Shown here: in pieces, positions 8,229 to 17,887 of the stretch
Numbering within the stretch: position 1 is the stretch's first letter
Layout of the letters: each line of letters opens with the position of its first letter
From: Kribbella jejuensis
GTDB lineage: Bacteria; Actinomycetota; Actinomycetes; Propionibacteriales; Kribbellaceae
NCBI RefSeq assembly: GCF_006715085.1
Contig: NZ_VFMM01000001.1
Location: forward strand, 2,108,001-2,172,000
Direction: 5' to 3'
DNA: 64,000 nucleotides
Program-made: the position numbers and the translations under genes
Notes under the pieces: generated by a model
The model's database searches: none
Told to the model about the DNA's origin: nothing
The model's input: the letters and a program-made list of their open reading frames with translations, nothing else

Positions 8229-9095
8229 ATGAAGTCACCTGTCACCGTCCTCGGGCTCGGGGCGATGGGAACCGCCCTCGCCCGCGCCTTCCTCGCCGCC
8301 GGCCACCCGACCACCGTCTGGAACCGCACCCCCGGCCGCTCCCCCGAGCTCGACGCCCTCGGTGCGATCCGCGCCACGACCGTCGCGGACGCGATCGCCG
8401 CCGGCCCGCTCGTCGTCGTCTGCCTGCTCGTCGACGACACCGTCCGCAGCACGCTGGACGGCGTCGACCTCACCGGCCGGACAGTCGTCAACCTCACCAA
8501 CAGCACGCCCGACCAGGCCCGTGGCACGGCGGAGCGAGCAGCCGCCGCGGGAGCGCAGTACCTCGACGGCGGGATCATGGCCGTCCCACCGATGATCGGT
8601 ACGCCGGGCGCCTTCATCTTCTACAGCGGCCCGCAGGACGTGTTAGAGCAGCACCGTCCGGCGCTCGAGGTGCTCGCGCGTCCGGCGTACGTCGGAACGG
8701 ATCCGGGCCTCGCCGCGCTGTACGACATCGCCCTGCTCAGCGCGATGTACGGAATGTTCGGCGGCGCCCAGCACGCCCTCGCCCTCATCACCAGTTCAGG
8801 TAACCCGACGGAGCCGTTCACCAACGACTTCCTGGTCCCGTGGCTGACGGCGATGCTGACGAGCCTCCCCAGCATGGCCAGGGAACTCGACCACGGTCCT
8901 GCGACTACGGCCGACTCGAATCTCTCGATGCAAGCAGCTGCCTACGAGAACCTGGTCACCACAGCCGAACGGCAAGGTGTCGACCCGAGGCTGCTGACCC
9001 CGATGGGTGAATTGATGCAGCGGGCCGTGGATGCCGGGCACGGCGACGGTGGACTGTCGGCACTCGTGGGATTGCTCAGGACTCCTGCTGACTAG
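8229..9095 (+). CDS. NAD(P)-dependent oxidoreductase, imine-reductase / beta-hydroxyacid dehydrogenase fold
   Basis: The 288-residue protein opens with a Rossmann dinucleotide-binding motif GLGAMGTALARAFLAAGH, followed by VWNRTPGRS. The Arg-Thr after the second strand is typical of NADPH-preferring members. The helical C-terminal dimerisation domain carries LYDIALLSAMYGMFGG, which resembles imine reductases (IREDs) more than classical 3-hydroxyisobutyrate dehydrogenases; the central Asp of LYD is a known variable catalytic position in IREDs. The ATG at 8229 has GAAGG 8 bases upstream. Divergence from the HxlR regulator suggests induction by an electrophile or an amine/ketone substrate. The 3' end overlaps the convergent gene at 9076 by 20 bases. 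The substrate is unknown. Confidence 0.85.
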   Translation: MKSPVTVLGLGAMGTALARAFLAAGHPTTVWNRTPGRSPELDALGAIRATTVADAIAAGPLVVVCLLVDDTVRSTLDGVDLTGRTVVNLTNSTPDQARGTAERAAAAGAQYLDGGIMAVPPMIGTPGAFIFYSGPQDVLEQHRPALEVLARPAYVGTDPGLAALYDIALLSAMYGMFGGAQHALALITSSGNPTEPFTNDFLVPWLTAMLTSLPSMARELDHGPATTADSNLSMQAAAYENLVTTAERQGVDPRLLTPMGELMQRAVDAGHGDGGLSALVGLLRTPAD

Positions 9096-9891
9096 CCGCC
9101 CACTGTTCGCCGGCGCGCCAGACCTGTTCGGGCATCAGGTCGAGCAGGTCACAGGCCGCGTCCAACTGGGCCAGGGCGGTCCCGGAATCCCGGTACGCCG
9201 GCAGGATCGCGACGAACCGCCGCCCCTCGCAACTGAAGCCGAACGGCGGTACGTCGGCCAGCGCGGCCACCGCCCGCGGGTGCAGCACTGCGCGGGCATG
9301 GTCCTCGCGCCCGTTGTACAACCGGTACTGCGTCTGCAGACCGTCGACCTCGACCGGCAGCGGCAGCAGGCTGGCCGCGGCGACCGGTGCGAGGCCCGCG
9401 GGCAGGATCTGCAGCGGCGGCAACGGCCGGTCCACCTGCAGGTCGAGGAAGTCGAAGCCGAGCTCACGTCGCCGGACCTTGTGCCGGAACCGCCCGGTCC
9501 AGAACTCGCGCCCGCGATGCCGCCCGGACGTCACGTCCACCACGTCGGCCTTCGGGTCCGTGTCGAACGGTGGGAACGGCCAACGTTCCAGCAGTTCGTC
9601 ACCGGACGCGCTGACCCGCCACCCCAGCTGCCCGGCGGCGTCCACCCACTCGCGCCGCCGCCTGCTGTCACCGATCCGCAGCGCCACCGTGAACACCACC
9701 AGCACCACGAACCAGGCCATCACCACCCACCCGACCCACCGCGGTTCCAGCAACAGCCCGATGATCGCCAACGGTACGGCGACCACGAACCACACCACGT
9801 AGACGATCGCGGCCCCCTCATGCACCTGCCACGCCACAGCCGGCCGCAACCGCGGACCGGCTACTCGGCGACTGACCGGGGGCGCGGTCAA
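9076..9891 (-). CDS. Conserved-looking membrane protein of unknown function
   Basis: This 271-residue protein has two closely spaced transmembrane segments near the N-terminus (about residues 28-48, AIVYVVWFVVAVPLAIIGLLL, and 52-72, VGWVVMAWFVVLVVFTVALRI). A cytoplasmic-type soluble domain of about 190 residues with many Trp, Arg and Pro follows. I do not recognise the soluble domain. The start overlaps the end of the DUF1707 gene at 9888 by 4 bases (ATGA), so the pair is translationally coupled and probably works together at the membrane. Confidence 0.7.
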   Translation of the reverse strand: MTAPPVSRRVAGPRLRPAVAWQVHEGAAIVYVVWFVVAVPLAIIGLLLEPRWVGWVVMAWFVVLVVFTVALRIGDSRRRREWVDAAGQLGWRVSASGDELLERWPFPPFDTDPKADVVDVTSGRHRGREFWTGRFRHKVRRRELGFDFLDLQVDRPLPPLQILPAGLAPVAAASLLPLPVEVDGLQTQYRLYNGREDHARAVLHPRAVAALADVPPFGFSCEGRRFVAILPAYRDSGTALAQLDAACDLLDLMPEQVWRAGEQWAASQQES

Positions 9892-10346
9892 CGGCGCCTG
9901 CCGAGGCCGCCGAGGGCGATGATCGCCCAGGGGATCAGCAGCCAGACCGGCCAGAAGTGCGGCCAGTGACCGCCGTTGCCGAGCCCGACCACGAACCAGA
10001 TCACGACGTTGATCGCCACCACACCGGTGAAGCCACCACCCAGCGCAGCCAGTCCGTGCCGGCGCGGACGGTTGTCGCGCCGCCGCTGACGCTCCGGGAA
10101 GCTGCCCGGCTCGGGTGCGGGCGTGGTGTCCTGGACCACCGCGGGCGTCTGGTACGTACGCACCGGCGGCAGGTCACGCACCAGCGGTTCGAGTTCGCCG
10201 TACGTCTGCACCGCGTACAGCTGGTCGAGCCGGGACGAGAACTCGGGCTGGTCCAGCCGGCCGTCCGCGAAAGCGTCCCGCAACCGTCCGGCGATCTTGT
10301 CCCGGTCGGCTTCGGTGAATCGCTGATGCGGCTGGTACTGAGGCAT
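9888..10346 (-). CDS. DUF1707 (SHOCT-like) domain membrane protein
   Basis: The first about 60 residues match the DUF1707 pattern common in actinobacteria (FTEADRDKIAGRLRDAFADG, then RLDQPEFSSRLDQLYAVQTYGEL). This short helical module resembles SHOCT domains and precedes many small membrane proteins. A Pro-rich linker follows, then two C-terminal hydrophobic segments (about residues 104-122 and 129-148). The role is unknown. It overlaps the next gene by 4 bases and is preceded by map across 67 bases. Confidence 0.8.
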   Translation of the reverse strand: MPQYQPHQRFTEADRDKIAGRLRDAFADGRLDQPEFSSRLDQLYAVQTYGELEPLVRDLPPVRTYQTPAVVQDTTPAPEPGSFPERQRRRDNRPRRHGLAALGGGFTGVVAINVVIWFVVGLGNGGHWPHFWPVWLLIPWAIIALGGLGRRR

Positions 10347-10413
10347 GTCTCAAGTGTGCCTCAGCTCAGGTCCGCCCGCGTCCCCCAACGGGTGGACCAG
10401 CAGGGTCCACCGA

Positions 10414-11235
10414 TCAGTCGGACAGCGGGCCGAACGTGACGCCGAGTTCGGCGAGTTTCGCCTCGCCACCGTCGAGGGCGGTGAGCACCCACGGGCCTTG
10501 CGGAGTGAGAGTGAACGTGTGCTCGGTGTGAGCGGCGGCCTGGCCGTCGTCGGTGACGACCGTCCAGTCGTCCTCGAGCGTGTGGTTGTCCTGCTTGCCG
10601 AGGGTCAGCATCGGCTCGACCGCGAGCGCCATCCCCTCGACCAGCTTCGGGCCGCGACCGGGACGGCCGAAGTTCGGCACGTTCGGCGGTTGGTGCATGG
10701 CCGAGCCGATGCCGTGCCCGACGAAGTCCTCGACGATCCCGTACGACGAGTTCGCGCGGACGTGCGACTCGACCGCGGCCGAGATGTCGGACAGCCGGCC
10801 ACCGAGCCGGGCGGCGGCGAACCCGCGCCACATCGACTCCTCGCAGACCCGGGCCAGCTCGAGCAGTTCCTCGGCGACCTCGCCGACCCCGACGGTGATC
10901 GCGGCGTCGCCGTGCCAACCGTCGACGATCGCACCGCAGTCGATCGAGATCAGATCACCCTCGGCCAGCACCCGGCCGCCGGGGATGCCGTGCACGATCT
11001 CGTCGTTCACCGACGCGCAGATCGAGCCGGTGAACCCGTGGTAGCCCTTGAACGACGGGGTGGCGCCGGAGGACCGGATGTTGTCCTCGGCGATCGCGTC
11101 CAGCTCGGCGGTACTGATACCGGCCCGGACCGAGCCGCGGAGCAGCTCCAGCGTGCGGCCGACCACCAGGCCGGCCTTGCGCATCGCCAGAATCTGCTCG
11201 CGGGTCTTGATCTCGATACCGCGGTCCCTGAACAT
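10414..11235 (-). CDS. map: Type I methionine aminopeptidase
   Basis: This enzyme removes the N-terminal Met from nascent proteins. Counting from ATG 11235, the dinuclear metal ligands are in place: Asp99 (ISIDCGAIVDGWHGD), Asp110, His174 (GHGIGSAMH), Glu207 (AVEPML) and Glu238 (AHTEHTFTL). The substrate-contacting His is at 82 (IVHGIPG). No N-terminal extension is present, so it is a short class-I enzyme. A GTG codon directly before the ATG is an alternative start. The gene follows adk after 12 bases in the usual secY-adk-map order. Confidence 0.95.
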   Translation of the reverse strand: MFRDRGIEIKTREQILAMRKAGLVVGRTLELLRGSVRAGISTAELDAIAEDNIRSSGATPSFKGYHGFTGSICASVNDEIVHGIPGGRVLAEGDLISIDCGAIVDGWHGDAAITVGVGEVAEELLELARVCEESMWRGFAAARLGGRLSDISAAVESHVRANSSYGIVEDFVGHGIGSAMHQPPNVPNFGRPGRGPKLVEGMALAVEPMLTLGKQDNHTLEDDWTVVTDDGQAAAHTEHTFTLTPQGPWVLTALDGGEAKLAELGVTFGPLSD

Positions 11236-11247
11236 CACGTGCGCTCG

Positions 11248-11820
11248 CTACTCCGTGATCGACTTCAACGCGGCGAGGACGCGCTCGCTGACCTCGTCGA
11301 TCTCGCCGACGCCGTCCACCTCGACGAGCAGGCCGCGCTCGGCGTACACCGCGAGCAGCGGCTTGGTCTCGGCGGCGTACACATCCTGGCGGTGCCGGAT
11401 GACCTCTTCGGAGTCGTCCGAACGGCCGTCGGTCTGGGCCCGCTTGAGCATCCGGCCGACCAGTACGTCGGTGTCGGCGACCAGCGCCACCACGGCGTCC
11501 AGCTTGTGGCCGTGGTCGGCGATGATCTCGTCCAGCGTGCCGACCTGGGCCAGCGTCCGCGGGTACCCGTCGAGCAGGAAGCCGTCGCCGGCGTCGGCCT
11601 CGGACAGCCGGTCCCGCACCATCGCGTTGGTGACCTCGTCCGGCACGTAGTCGCCGGCGTCCATGTAGCGCTTCGCCTCGACACCGAGCGGCGTCTGGTC
11701 CTTCACGTTCGCACGGAAGATGTCGCCGGTGGACACGGCCGGGATATTCAGGCGTTCCGCAAGCACCTTTGCCTGCGTGCCCTTGCCCGCCCCGGGCGGA
11801 CCCATCAGCAACATTCTCAT
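11248..11820 (-). CDS. adk: Adenylate kinase
   Basis: Adenylate kinase interconverts ATP plus AMP with two ADP. The 190-residue protein has the P-loop GPPGAGKGT (7-15), the AMP-binding region STGDIFRAN and the DGYPRTLAQ motif. It is the short form, in which the large LID domain with four zinc Cys residues found in many bacteria is replaced by a short loop. The start codon overlaps the secY stop by one base, indicating coupling to secY and placing it in the distal part of the spc operon. Confidence 0.97.
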   Translation of the reverse strand: MRMLLMGPPGAGKGTQAKVLAERLNIPAVSTGDIFRANVKDQTPLGVEAKRYMDAGDYVPDEVTNAMVRDRLSEADAGDGFLLDGYPRTLAQVGTLDEIIADHGHKLDAVVALVADTDVLVGRMLKRAQTDGRSDDSEEVIRHRQDVYAAETKPLLAVYAERGLLVEVDGVGEIDEVSERVLAALKSITE

Positions 11821-13121
11821 CAGCGCAGGAACCCTTCGTAGTTACGCTGCTGCAGCTGACTCTCGATCTGCTTCACCGTGTCGAGTCCGACGCCGACCAT
11901 GATCAGGATCGACGTACCACCGAACGGGAAGTTCTGGCTCGCGTTCAGCAGGACGAGGGCCACCAGCGGGATCATCGAGATCGCCGCGAGGTAGATCGCG
12001 CCCGGCAGCGTGATGCGGTCCAACACGTACTTCAGGTATTCCTCGGTCGGCCGCCCGGCCCGGATACCCGGGATGAAGCCGCCGTATTTCTTCATGTTGT
12101 CCGCGACTTCCTTCGGGTTGAAGGTGATCGAGACGTAGAAGTACGTGAAGAAGATGATCAGGGCGACATACGTCACCATGTAGATCGGGTGGTCGCCCTT
12201 GACCAGGTTCCCTTGGATCCAGTTCGACCAGCTCTTGCCCTGCTGGAACTGACTGACCAGGACCGGGAGGTACAGCAGGCTGGAGGCGAAGATGACCGGG
12301 ATGACCCCGGCCTGGTTCACCTTCAGCGGAATGTACGTCGAGGTGCCGCCGAACATCTTCCGCCCGACCATGCGCTTGGCGTACTGGACGGGGATCCGGC
12401 GCTGCGCCTGCTCGATGAAGATGACCGCGGCCATGATGACCAGACCGATCGCGATCACCACGACGAAGGTGGTGACGCCCTTCTGCTTGCGGATACTCCA
12501 CAGGTTGGTCGGGAAGGTGGCGACGATCTGGGTGAAGATCAGGATCGACATGCCGTTACCGACGCCGCGGTCGGTGATCAGCTCACCGAGCCACATGATC
12601 ACGCCGGTGCCGGCGGTCATGGTCAGCACCATCACGGTGACGGTGAACCAGTCGTCCTTGTAGAGCAGCGGCTCACTGCAGCCCTGGAACAGCCGGCCCG
12701 GCGTCCGGGCCAGCGCCACGAAGGCGGTCGACTGCAGGATCGCCAGACCGACAGTCAGGAACCGGGTGTACTGGGTGATCTTCGCCTGTCCCGCCTGGCC
12801 CTCCTTCTTCAGCGACTCCAGCCGCGGGATCACCACGGTGAGCAACTGCAGGATGATGCTGGCGGTGATGTACGGCATGATGCCGAGCGCGAAGATCGCG
12901 AGCTGCAGCAGCGCGCCACCGGAGAACAGGTTGATCAAGCTGTACAGGTTCGCGTTCGCGCCACCCTGCGAGATCTTGATACAAGTGTGCAGCGACTGGA
13001 CGTTCACACCCGGGGCCGGCACCACGGAGCCGATCCGGAAGATCACGACGATGAAGAGCACGAACAAGATCTTCCGGCGCAGGTCCGGGGTCTTGAACGC
13101 GTTGGCGAAGGCGCTTAACAC
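11820..13121 (-). CDS. secY: Preprotein translocase subunit SecY
   Basis: SecY is the channel of the Sec translocon in the cytoplasmic membrane. Ten transmembrane segments are recognisable from the hydrophobicity pattern, beginning [20 protein letters not shown] and ending near [18 protein letters not shown] place the start at GTG 13121 ([17 protein letters not shown]), because GGGAGGA lies 5 bases upstream and the resulting N-terminus matches the family. An in-frame ATG at 13136 would start inside that ribosome-binding site. The second codon is TTA, a rare leucine codon in high-GC actinobacteria. Final length is 433 residues. Confidence 0.96.
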   Translation of the reverse strand: MLSAFANAFKTPDLRRKILFVLFIVVIFRIGSVVPAPGVNVQSLHTCIKISQGGANANLYSLINLFSGGALLQLAIFALGIMPYITASIILQLLTVVIPRLESLKKEGQAGQAKITQYTRFLTVGLAILQSTAFVALARTPGRLFQGCSEPLLYKDDWFTVTVMVLTMTAGTGVIMWLGELITDRGVGNGMSILIFTQIVATFPTNLWSIRKQKGVTTFVVVIAIGLVIMAAVIFIEQAQRRIPVQYAKRMVGRKMFGGTSTYIPLKVNQAGVIPVIFASSLLYLPVLVSQFQQGKSWSNWIQGNLVKGDHPIYMVTYVALIIFFTYFYVSITFNPKEVADNMKKYGGFIPGIRAGRPTEEYLKYVLDRITLPGAIYLAAISMIPLVALVLLNASQNFPFGGTSILIMVGVGLDTVKQIESQLQQRNYEGFLR

Positions 13122-13256
13122 CTTGTCCTCCCACATGTTTCCCTTGCCGCGGGCACGGCAGGGGCCTAGCTGAGCCGCTGGGCAAGAGACGAGCCAGGGC
13201 CCGTCCGACCGGCGCAGGATATCAAGCACCGATCGTTACGAGCCCTGGACCTCGTG

Positions 13257-13697
13257 TCACACCTCGGTCGTGGTTCCCCCAGCCGCCTGGATCTTGTCCG
13301 TGGCGGACTTCGAGAACTTGTGTGCCGAGACCTGCAGTGCCACGGTCAGTTCGCCGTCACCCAGTACCTTCACCGGCTGACCACGACGAACCGCGCCCTT
13401 GGCGACCAGCTCGGCCACGCCGACCTCGCCACCCTCGGGAAACAGTTGTCCGAGCTTGTCCAGGTTAACGACCTGGAACTCCACCCGGTTCCTGCTCTTG
13501 AAGCCCTTCAGCTTCGGGAGCCGCATGTGCAGCGGCATCTGGCCACCCTCGAAGTACTCGGGGATGTTGTTGCGCGCCTTGCTGCCCTTGGTACCGCGGC
13601 CGGCGGTCTTGCCCTTGCTGCCCTCACCACGACCCACGCGGGTCTTGGCGGTCTTGGCACCGGGCGCCGGACGCAGGTGGTGAACCTTGAGCGCCAT
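13257..13697 (-). CDS. rplO: 50S ribosomal protein uL15
   Basis: uL15 is an early-assembly 50S protein with a long Gly/Lys/Arg-rich N-terminal extension threading into 23S rRNA. Here that extension is [20 protein letters not shown]. The globular part carries [16 protein letters not shown]. Length is 146 residues from ATG 13697 ([10 protein letters not shown]), which is 1 base past the rpmD stop. The longer upstream frame is rejected because it runs over rpmD. A 135-base gap follows before secY. Confidence 0.96.
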   Translation of the reverse strand: MALKVHHLRPAPGAKTAKTRVGRGEGSKGKTAGRGTKGSKARNNIPEYFEGGQMPLHMRLPKLKGFKSRNRVEFQVVNLDKLGQLFPEGGEVGVAELVAKGAVRRGQPVKVLGDGELTVALQVSAHKFSKSATDKIQAAGGTTTEV

Positions 13698-13698
13698 G

Positions 13699-13881
13699 TC
13701 AGTCGACCTCCTCGACAGTGATGAGGTGGCGAACCGCACGGACCATGCCCCGGACCTCGGGCTTGTCCTCGTGGACGGCGCTGTCGCCGATCCGCTTGAC
13801 GCCCAGGGTGCGCAGCGTGTCGCGCTGGTTCTGCTTGCCACCGATGCCCGAACGGACCTGGGTCACCTTCAGGCGTGCCAT
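13699..13881 (-). CDS. rpmD: 50S ribosomal protein uL30
   Basis: This 60-residue protein ([20 protein letters not shown] and [10 protein letters not shown]) is the short bacterial uL30, a structural protein of the 50S subunit. It ends with the usual [14 protein letters not shown] pattern. The start codon overlaps the rpsE stop by one base and the stop is one base from rplO, so the trio is tightly coupled. Confidence 0.96.
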   Translation of the reverse strand: MARLKVTQVRSGIGGKQNQRDTLRTLGVKRIGDSAVHEDKPEVRGMVRAVRHLITVEEVD

Positions 13882-14480
13882 CAGGAAGCCACCTCCGCCC
13901 GCGCCTTCAGCAGGGCTGCCGGAGCGACGTCCTCGACCGGCAGGCCACGGCGCGCGGCCACGGCCTCCGGGGTCTCCAGGCTGCGCAGCGCCTCAACGGT
14001 GGCGTGCACCACGTTGATGGAGTTGGACGAGCCCAGCGACTTGCTGAGGATGTCGTGGATCCCGGCGCACTCCAGTACGGCGCGCGCCGAACCGCCCGCG
14101 ATCACACCGGTACCGGGCGCGGCCGGACGCAGCATGACCACGCCGGCGGCCTTCTCGCCCTGGACCGGGTGCGGGATGGTGCCCTGGATCCTCGGCACCT
14201 TGAAGAATGCCTTCTTGGCCTCCTCGACACCCTTGGCGATCGCCGCGGGCACCTCCTTGGCCTTGCCGTAACCCACACCGACGGTGCCTTCACCGTCACC
14301 GACGACCACAAGGGCGGTGAAGCTGAAGCGCCGACCACCCTTCACGACCTTGGCGACCCGGTTGATGGCTACCACGCGCTCGATGTAGGCGGTCTTGTCC
14401 GCCTGCTGACCGCGACCACCGTCGCGGCCACGGCGCTCACCACCGGCGCCGCCTCCGCGACGCTGCTGGCCTCCGCTCAT
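13881..14480 (-). CDS. rpsE: 30S ribosomal protein uS5
   Basis: uS5 lines the mRNA entry channel and affects decoding accuracy. The 199-residue product has the double-stranded-RNA-binding-like N-domain ([20 protein letters not shown]) and the C-domain ([19 protein letters not shown]). It carries a Gly/Arg-rich N-terminal extension of about 30 residues ([20 protein letters not shown]), seen in actinobacterial S5 and absent from E. coli S5. The gene stands between rplR and rpmD. Confidence 0.97.
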   Translation of the reverse strand: MSGGQQRRGGGAGGERRGRDGGRGQQADKTAYIERVVAINRVAKVVKGGRRFSFTALVVVGDGEGTVGVGYGKAKEVPAAIAKGVEEAKKAFFKVPRIQGTIPHPVQGEKAAGVVMLRPAAPGTGVIAGGSARAVLECAGIHDILSKSLGSSNSINVVHATVEALRSLETPEAVAARRGLPVEDVAPAALLKARAEVAS

Positions 14481-14510
14481 TTCGAACTACCTTCCTTTGT
14501 GTACGCCATG

Positions 14511-14894
14511 TCAGAACCCGAGCCCGCCCTCGCGAGCGGCATCGGCCAGGGCTGCGATGCGGCCGTGGTACTTGTTACCGGCGCGGTCGAACACGACCGC
14601 GTCGATGCCGGCGGCCTTGGCCCGGTCGGCGATCAGGCCGCCGACGGTCTTGGCCTTGTCGGTCTTGTTGTCCGACGCGCCGCGCAGGTCGGCCTCCATG
14701 GTGGAGGCGGACACCAGCGTCTTGCCGGCGACGTCGTCGATCACCTGAACGAACAGGTGCCGCGACGACTTGGTGACCACCAGCCGCGGCCGGTCGGCCG
14801 TGCCGTTGATCTTCTTCCGGACCCGAATCTGGCGCCGCAGCCGCGAGGCCGTCTTCTTGGCGGAGTGCTTGTTGTGCCGCAGTCCGATCGCCAT
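14511..14894 (-). CDS. rplR: 50S ribosomal protein uL18
   Basis: uL18 binds 5S rRNA and attaches it to the 50S central protuberance. The 127-residue sequence has the basic N-terminus ([20 protein letters not shown]) and the family core motif [20 protein letters not shown]. It ends in [20 protein letters not shown]. The length is typical. The gene lies 2 bases after rplF and 30 before rpsE. Confidence 0.97.
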   Translation of the reverse strand: MAIGLRHNKHSAKKTASRLRRQIRVRKKINGTADRPRLVVTKSSRHLFVQVIDDVAGKTLVSASTMEADLRGASDNKTDKAKTVGGLIADRAKAAGIDAVVFDRAGNKYHGRIAALADAAREGGLGF

Positions 14895-14896
14895 GG

Positions 14897-15439
14897 TTAC
14901 TTACCAGCCTTTCCGACCTTGCGGCGCACCTGCTCGCCGGCGTACCGCACACCCTTGCCCTTGTACGGCTCGGGCTTACGCAGCTTGCGGATGTTGGCGG
15001 CGACCTCACCGACCGACTGCTTGTCGATGCCGATCACCGAGAACCGGGTCGGCGCCTCCACGTTGAACGTGATGCCTTCCGGCGCGTCCACCGTGATGGG
15101 GTGGCTGTAGCCCAGCGAGAACTCCAGCTGGGTCGGGCCCTTGGAGATCACCCGGTAACCGACACCGACGATCTCGAGCTTCTTCTCGTAGCCGTCCGTC
15201 ACGCCGGTCACCAGGTTGGCGATCAGGGTGCGGGACAGACCGTGCAGTTCCTTGCTCTTGCGCTGGTCGTCGGGGCGGGTCACGGCGATCGCGCCGTCCT
15301 CGTCCCGGTTGACCACGATCGGCTCAGCGACGACGTGCGACAGCTGACCCTTCGGACCCTTCACGGTGACCGTCTGGCCGTCGATCGTGACGTCGACGCC
15401 GGACGGGACCGTGACCGGGAGCTTACCGATGCGAGACAT
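14897..15439 (-). CDS. rplF: 50S ribosomal protein uL6
   Basis: uL6 sits near the factor-binding centre of the 50S subunit beside the sarcin-ricin loop. The 180-residue sequence shows the two repeated alpha/beta domains. It begins [20 protein letters not shown], and the C-terminal domain carries GYSHPI and [20 protein letters not shown]. The ending [20 protein letters not shown] is the conserved rRNA-contact tail. It is followed within 2 bases by rplR. Confidence 0.97.
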   Translation of the reverse strand: MSRIGKLPVTVPSGVDVTIDGQTVTVKGPKGQLSHVVAEPIVVNRDEDGAIAVTRPDDQRKSKELHGLSRTLIANLVTGVTDGYEKKLEIVGVGYRVISKGPTQLEFSLGYSHPITVDAPEGITFNVEAPTRFSVIGIDKQSVGEVAANIRKLRKPEPYKGKGVRYAGEQVRRKVGKAGK

Positions 15440-15466
15440 TCTTGTGGTCCTCCTTCCGGTTCTTCG

Positions 15467-15874
15467 TCACCAGACGTAGGCGAGGACTTCCCCGCCGACG
15501 CCCTTGTTCTTGGCCTGCTTGTCGGTCAGTAGTCCCTGGGACGTCGAGATGATCGCGACGCCCAGGCCACCGAGGACCTTGGGCAGGTTGGTCGACTTCG
15601 CGTAGACCCGCAGGCCCGGCTTCGAGATCCGGCGCACACCCGCGATGGAGCGCTCCCGGCTCGGACCGAACTTGAGGTCGACGATCAGGGTCTTGCCGAC
15701 GGCGCCCTCCTTGGGCTCCTCGACCTTGTAGGAGGCGATGTAGCCCTCCTGCTGGAGAATGTCGGCGATGCCCTGCTTGATCTTGCTGTACGGCATCGTG
15801 GTCGACTCGTGGTACGCCTGGTTGGCGTTCCGCAGACGCGTCAACATGTCTGCGATCGGGTCGGTCATCGTCAT
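15467..15874 (-). CDS. rpsH: 30S ribosomal protein uS8
   Basis: uS8 binds helix 21 of 16S rRNA and, in E. coli, autoregulates the spc operon. The 135-residue product starts [20 protein letters not shown]. It ends with the family's rRNA-binding motif ([20 protein letters not shown] and GGEVLAYVW). The ATG at 15874 gives the exact family N-terminus. Upstream frame that runs through rpsN and rplE is not coding. It lies 94 bases after rpsN. Confidence 0.97.
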   Translation of the reverse strand: MTMTDPIADMLTRLRNANQAYHESTTMPYSKIKQGIADILQQEGYIASYKVEEPKEGAVGKTLIVDLKFGPSRERSIAGVRRISKPGLRVYAKSTNLPKVLGGLGVAIISTSQGLLTDKQAKNKGVGGEVLAYVW

Positions 15875-15968
15875 GGCCTGGGGCCTCTTTCCCGCCGTGG
15901 TTTCGCCGTTCGGCGACCTACGGTGACTAGGTGGTGGTGAATAGGGAGAAGTTCTGGAGTGGAAAAGG

Positions 15969-16154
15969 TCACCAGCTGGACTTGGTGACACCGGGCAGCT
16001 CGCCCCGGTGCGCCATCTCCCGCAGGCAGATCCGGCAGAGGCCGAACTTGCGGAAGACCGCCTTCGGCCGGCCGCAACGCTGGCAGCGGGTGTAACCGCG
16101 CACCGCGAACTTCGGCTTCCGGGCCTGCTTGACCTTGAGTGCTGTCTTCGCCAC
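15969..16154 (-). CDS. rpsN: 30S ribosomal protein uS14, zinc-binding type Z
   Basis: This 61-residue uS14 carries the zinc-finger ligands Cys24, Cys27, Cys40 and Cys43 (RCQRCGRP and [10 protein letters not shown]), so it is the short zinc-dependent form. Actinobacteria often carry a second, zinc-free S14 elsewhere that is expressed in zinc starvation under Zur; none is in this window. It helps assemble the 30S head. The gene is 1 base past rplE. Confidence 0.97.
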   Translation of the reverse strand: MAKTALKVKQARKPKFAVRGYTRCQRCGRPKAVFRKFGLCRICLREMAHRGELPGVTKSSW

Positions 16155-16155
16155 G

Positions 16156-16728
16156 TCAGTTCTCCTTGAACGGGAAGCCGAGCGCCCGCAGCAGGGCCCG
16201 ACCCTCGTCGTCGTTCGTCGCGGTGGTGACCACGGTGATGTCCATGCCCCGGACGCGGTCGATCCGGTCCTGGTTGATCTCGTGGAACATCACCTGCTCG
16301 GTCAGACCGAAGGTGTAGTTCCCGGTGCCGTCGAACTGCTTCGGGGACAGGCCGCGGAAGTCGCGGATCCGGGGCAGCGCGAGCGCCAGCAGCCGGTCCA
16401 GGAACTCCCACATCCGGTCGCCGCGCAGCGTCACGTGGGCGCCGATCGGCATCCCCTCACGCAGCTTGAACTGCGCGATCGACTTGCGGGCCTTGGTGAC
16501 CTGCGGCTTCTGGCCGGTGATCGCGGCCAGGTCCTTCACCGCGCCCTCGATCAGCTTGGAGTCGCGCGCCGCCTCGCCGACGCCCATGTTCACCACGATC
16601 TTGGTGAGCCCGGGCACCTGCATGACGTTGGCGTACTTGAACTCCTCGTGCAGCTTGCCGACGATCTCCTCGCGGTACTTCGTCTTCAGCCGCGGAGCGA
16701 CCTTGCTCTCGGTAACTGCCGTGCTCAT
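16156..16728 (-). CDS. rplE: 50S ribosomal protein uL5
   Basis: uL5 binds 5S rRNA in the central protuberance and contacts the 30S head through a bridge loop. The 190-residue sequence has the motif [20 protein letters not shown] near the N-terminus, the [15 protein letters not shown] segment, and the C-terminal [20 protein letters not shown]. Length is normal. Its start codon overlaps the rplX stop by one base. Confidence 0.97.
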   Translation of the reverse strand: MSTAVTESKVAPRLKTKYREEIVGKLHEEFKYANVMQVPGLTKIVVNMGVGEAARDSKLIEGAVKDLAAITGQKPQVTKARKSIAQFKLREGMPIGAHVTLRGDRMWEFLDRLLALALPRIRDFRGLSPKQFDGTGNYTFGLTEQVMFHEINQDRIDRVRGMDITVVTTATNDDEGRALLRALGFPFKEN

Positions 16729-17129
16729 CAGATCTCCTCGCCGGTACGCCGGGCGATCCGGACGCTCCGGTAACCGGTGTACGTCGAACCGTCGGGACGG
16801 CGCTTCTGCACCTCGACGCGGTTGTAGCCGACGCGGGTGGTCACCTTCTGCTTCTTGCCGTCCTTCTCGACCTCGACGACAAGCATCACGTTGGAGACGT
16901 GGATCGGGGCTTCCTGGGTGACGATGCCACCGGTGGTGCCGCCGCGCTGGGCCTGCTGCACCTTGGTGTGCTTCTTGACCCGGTTCACGCCCTCGACGAT
17001 GACCTTCTCGTCGTTCGGGAAGACCTGGATGATCTTGCCCTCGAGGCCCTTCGAGCGACCCGAGATCACCCGGACCTGGTCACCCTTCCGTACGTGCAGC
17101 TTCTTCTGCGCCTTTTTTTCTTGGGCCAT
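16728..17129 (-). CDS. rplX: 50S ribosomal protein uL24
   Basis: uL24 is an assembly initiator of the 50S subunit at the tunnel exit. It contains a KOW motif ([20 protein letters not shown]) followed by [19 protein letters not shown]. At 133 residues it is longer than the usual bacterial length of about 105. The extra is mostly C-terminal, from about residue 105 ([19 protein letters not shown]), with a short Lys-rich N-terminus. It follows rplN by one base. Confidence 0.96.
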   Translation of the reverse strand: MAQEKKAQKKLHVRKGDQVRVISGRSKGLEGKIIQVFPNDEKVIVEGVNRVKKHTKVQQAQRGGTTGGIVTQEAPIHVSNVMLVVEVEKDGKKQKVTTRVGYNRVEVQKRRPDGSTYTGYRSVRIARRTGEEI

Positions 17130-17130
17130 C

Positions 17131-17499
17131 TCAGAGCACCTCCGGTGCGAGCGAGATGATCTTCATGAAGCGCTTCTCCCGCAGCTCACGGCCGACCGGG
17201 CCGAAGATGCGGGTGCCGCGCGGCTCGCCGTCGGCCTTGAGGATCACGGCGGCGTTCTCGTCGAAGCGGATGTAGGAGCCGTCCGGACGCCGGCGCTCCT
17301 TCACGGTCCGCACGACGACCGCCTTGACGACGTCACCCTTCTTCACACCACCGCCGGGGATCGCGTCCTTGACGGTGGCGACGATCGTGTCACCGACACC
17401 GGCGTAGCGCCGACCGGAGCCACCGAGAACGCGGATGCAAAGGATCTCCTTCGCGCCCGTGTTGTCGGCGACCTTCAGTCGCGACTCCTGCTGGATCAT
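17131..17499 (-). CDS. rplN: 50S ribosomal protein uL14
   Basis: uL14 forms intersubunit bridges with 16S rRNA and is where the silencing factor RsfS binds. The 122-residue product starts [19 protein letters not shown] and includes [20 protein letters not shown] and [20 protein letters not shown]. It ends [16 protein letters not shown]. The length is typical. It is 91 bases downstream of rpsQ; that gap contains the 14-base palindrome CCAGCCGCGGCTGG overlapping the rpsQ stop region. Confidence 0.97.
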   Translation of the reverse strand: MIQQESRLKVADNTGAKEILCIRVLGGSGRRYAGVGDTIVATVKDAIPGGGVKKGDVVKAVVVRTVKERRRPDGSYIRFDENAAVILKADGEPRGTRIFGPVGRELREKRFMKIISLAPEVL

Positions 17500-17590
17500 C
17501 TGTTGATCTCCTGGTTGTCTCGCTGGTTCTCAGCTGCGCCGAGCCTTGCGGAACGAATAATTTCGATTGGTTGCCAGCCGCGGCTGGGAA

Positions 17591-17887
17591 CTACTTGGCC
17601 TTCTCGAGAATCTCGACGACGCGCCAGCGCTTGGTCGCCGACAGCGGCCGGGTCTCCATCAGGAGGACGCGGTCGCCGATACCGGCGGCGTTCTGCTCGT
17701 CGTGGGCCTTGAGCTTGCTGGTCCGGCGGATGACCTTGCCGTACAGGTGGTGCTTGACCCGGTCCTCGACCTCGACCACGACGGTCTTGTCCATCTTGTC
17801 GCTCAGCACCAGACCCTCACGGGTCTTCCGGCGGCCTCGCGCCTCGGCGGTCGTGCTCACGGTCTCGTCCTTCACGTTCTCGGTCAT
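17591..17887 (-). CDS. rpsQ: 30S ribosomal protein uS17
   Basis: uS17 is a primary 16S rRNA binder with an OB fold. The 98-residue product has the family core [20 protein letters not shown], the [20 protein letters not shown] segment and [20 protein letters not shown]. It has a short polar N-terminal extension ([16 protein letters not shown]) before the core. The start overlaps the rpmC stop by 4 bases (ATGA). Confidence 0.96.
   Translation of the reverse strand: MTENVKDETVSTTAEARGRRKTREGLVLSDKMDKTVVVEVEDRVKHHLYGKVIRRTSKLKAHDEQNAAGIGDRVLLMETRPLSATKRWRVVEILEKAK

Noticed and set aside
7829..8617. Extended HxlR protein of 262 residues
   Set aside because: The extension is antisense to the oxidoreductase and crosses the palindromic promoter region. 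The start at 8152 has a good ribosome-binding site.
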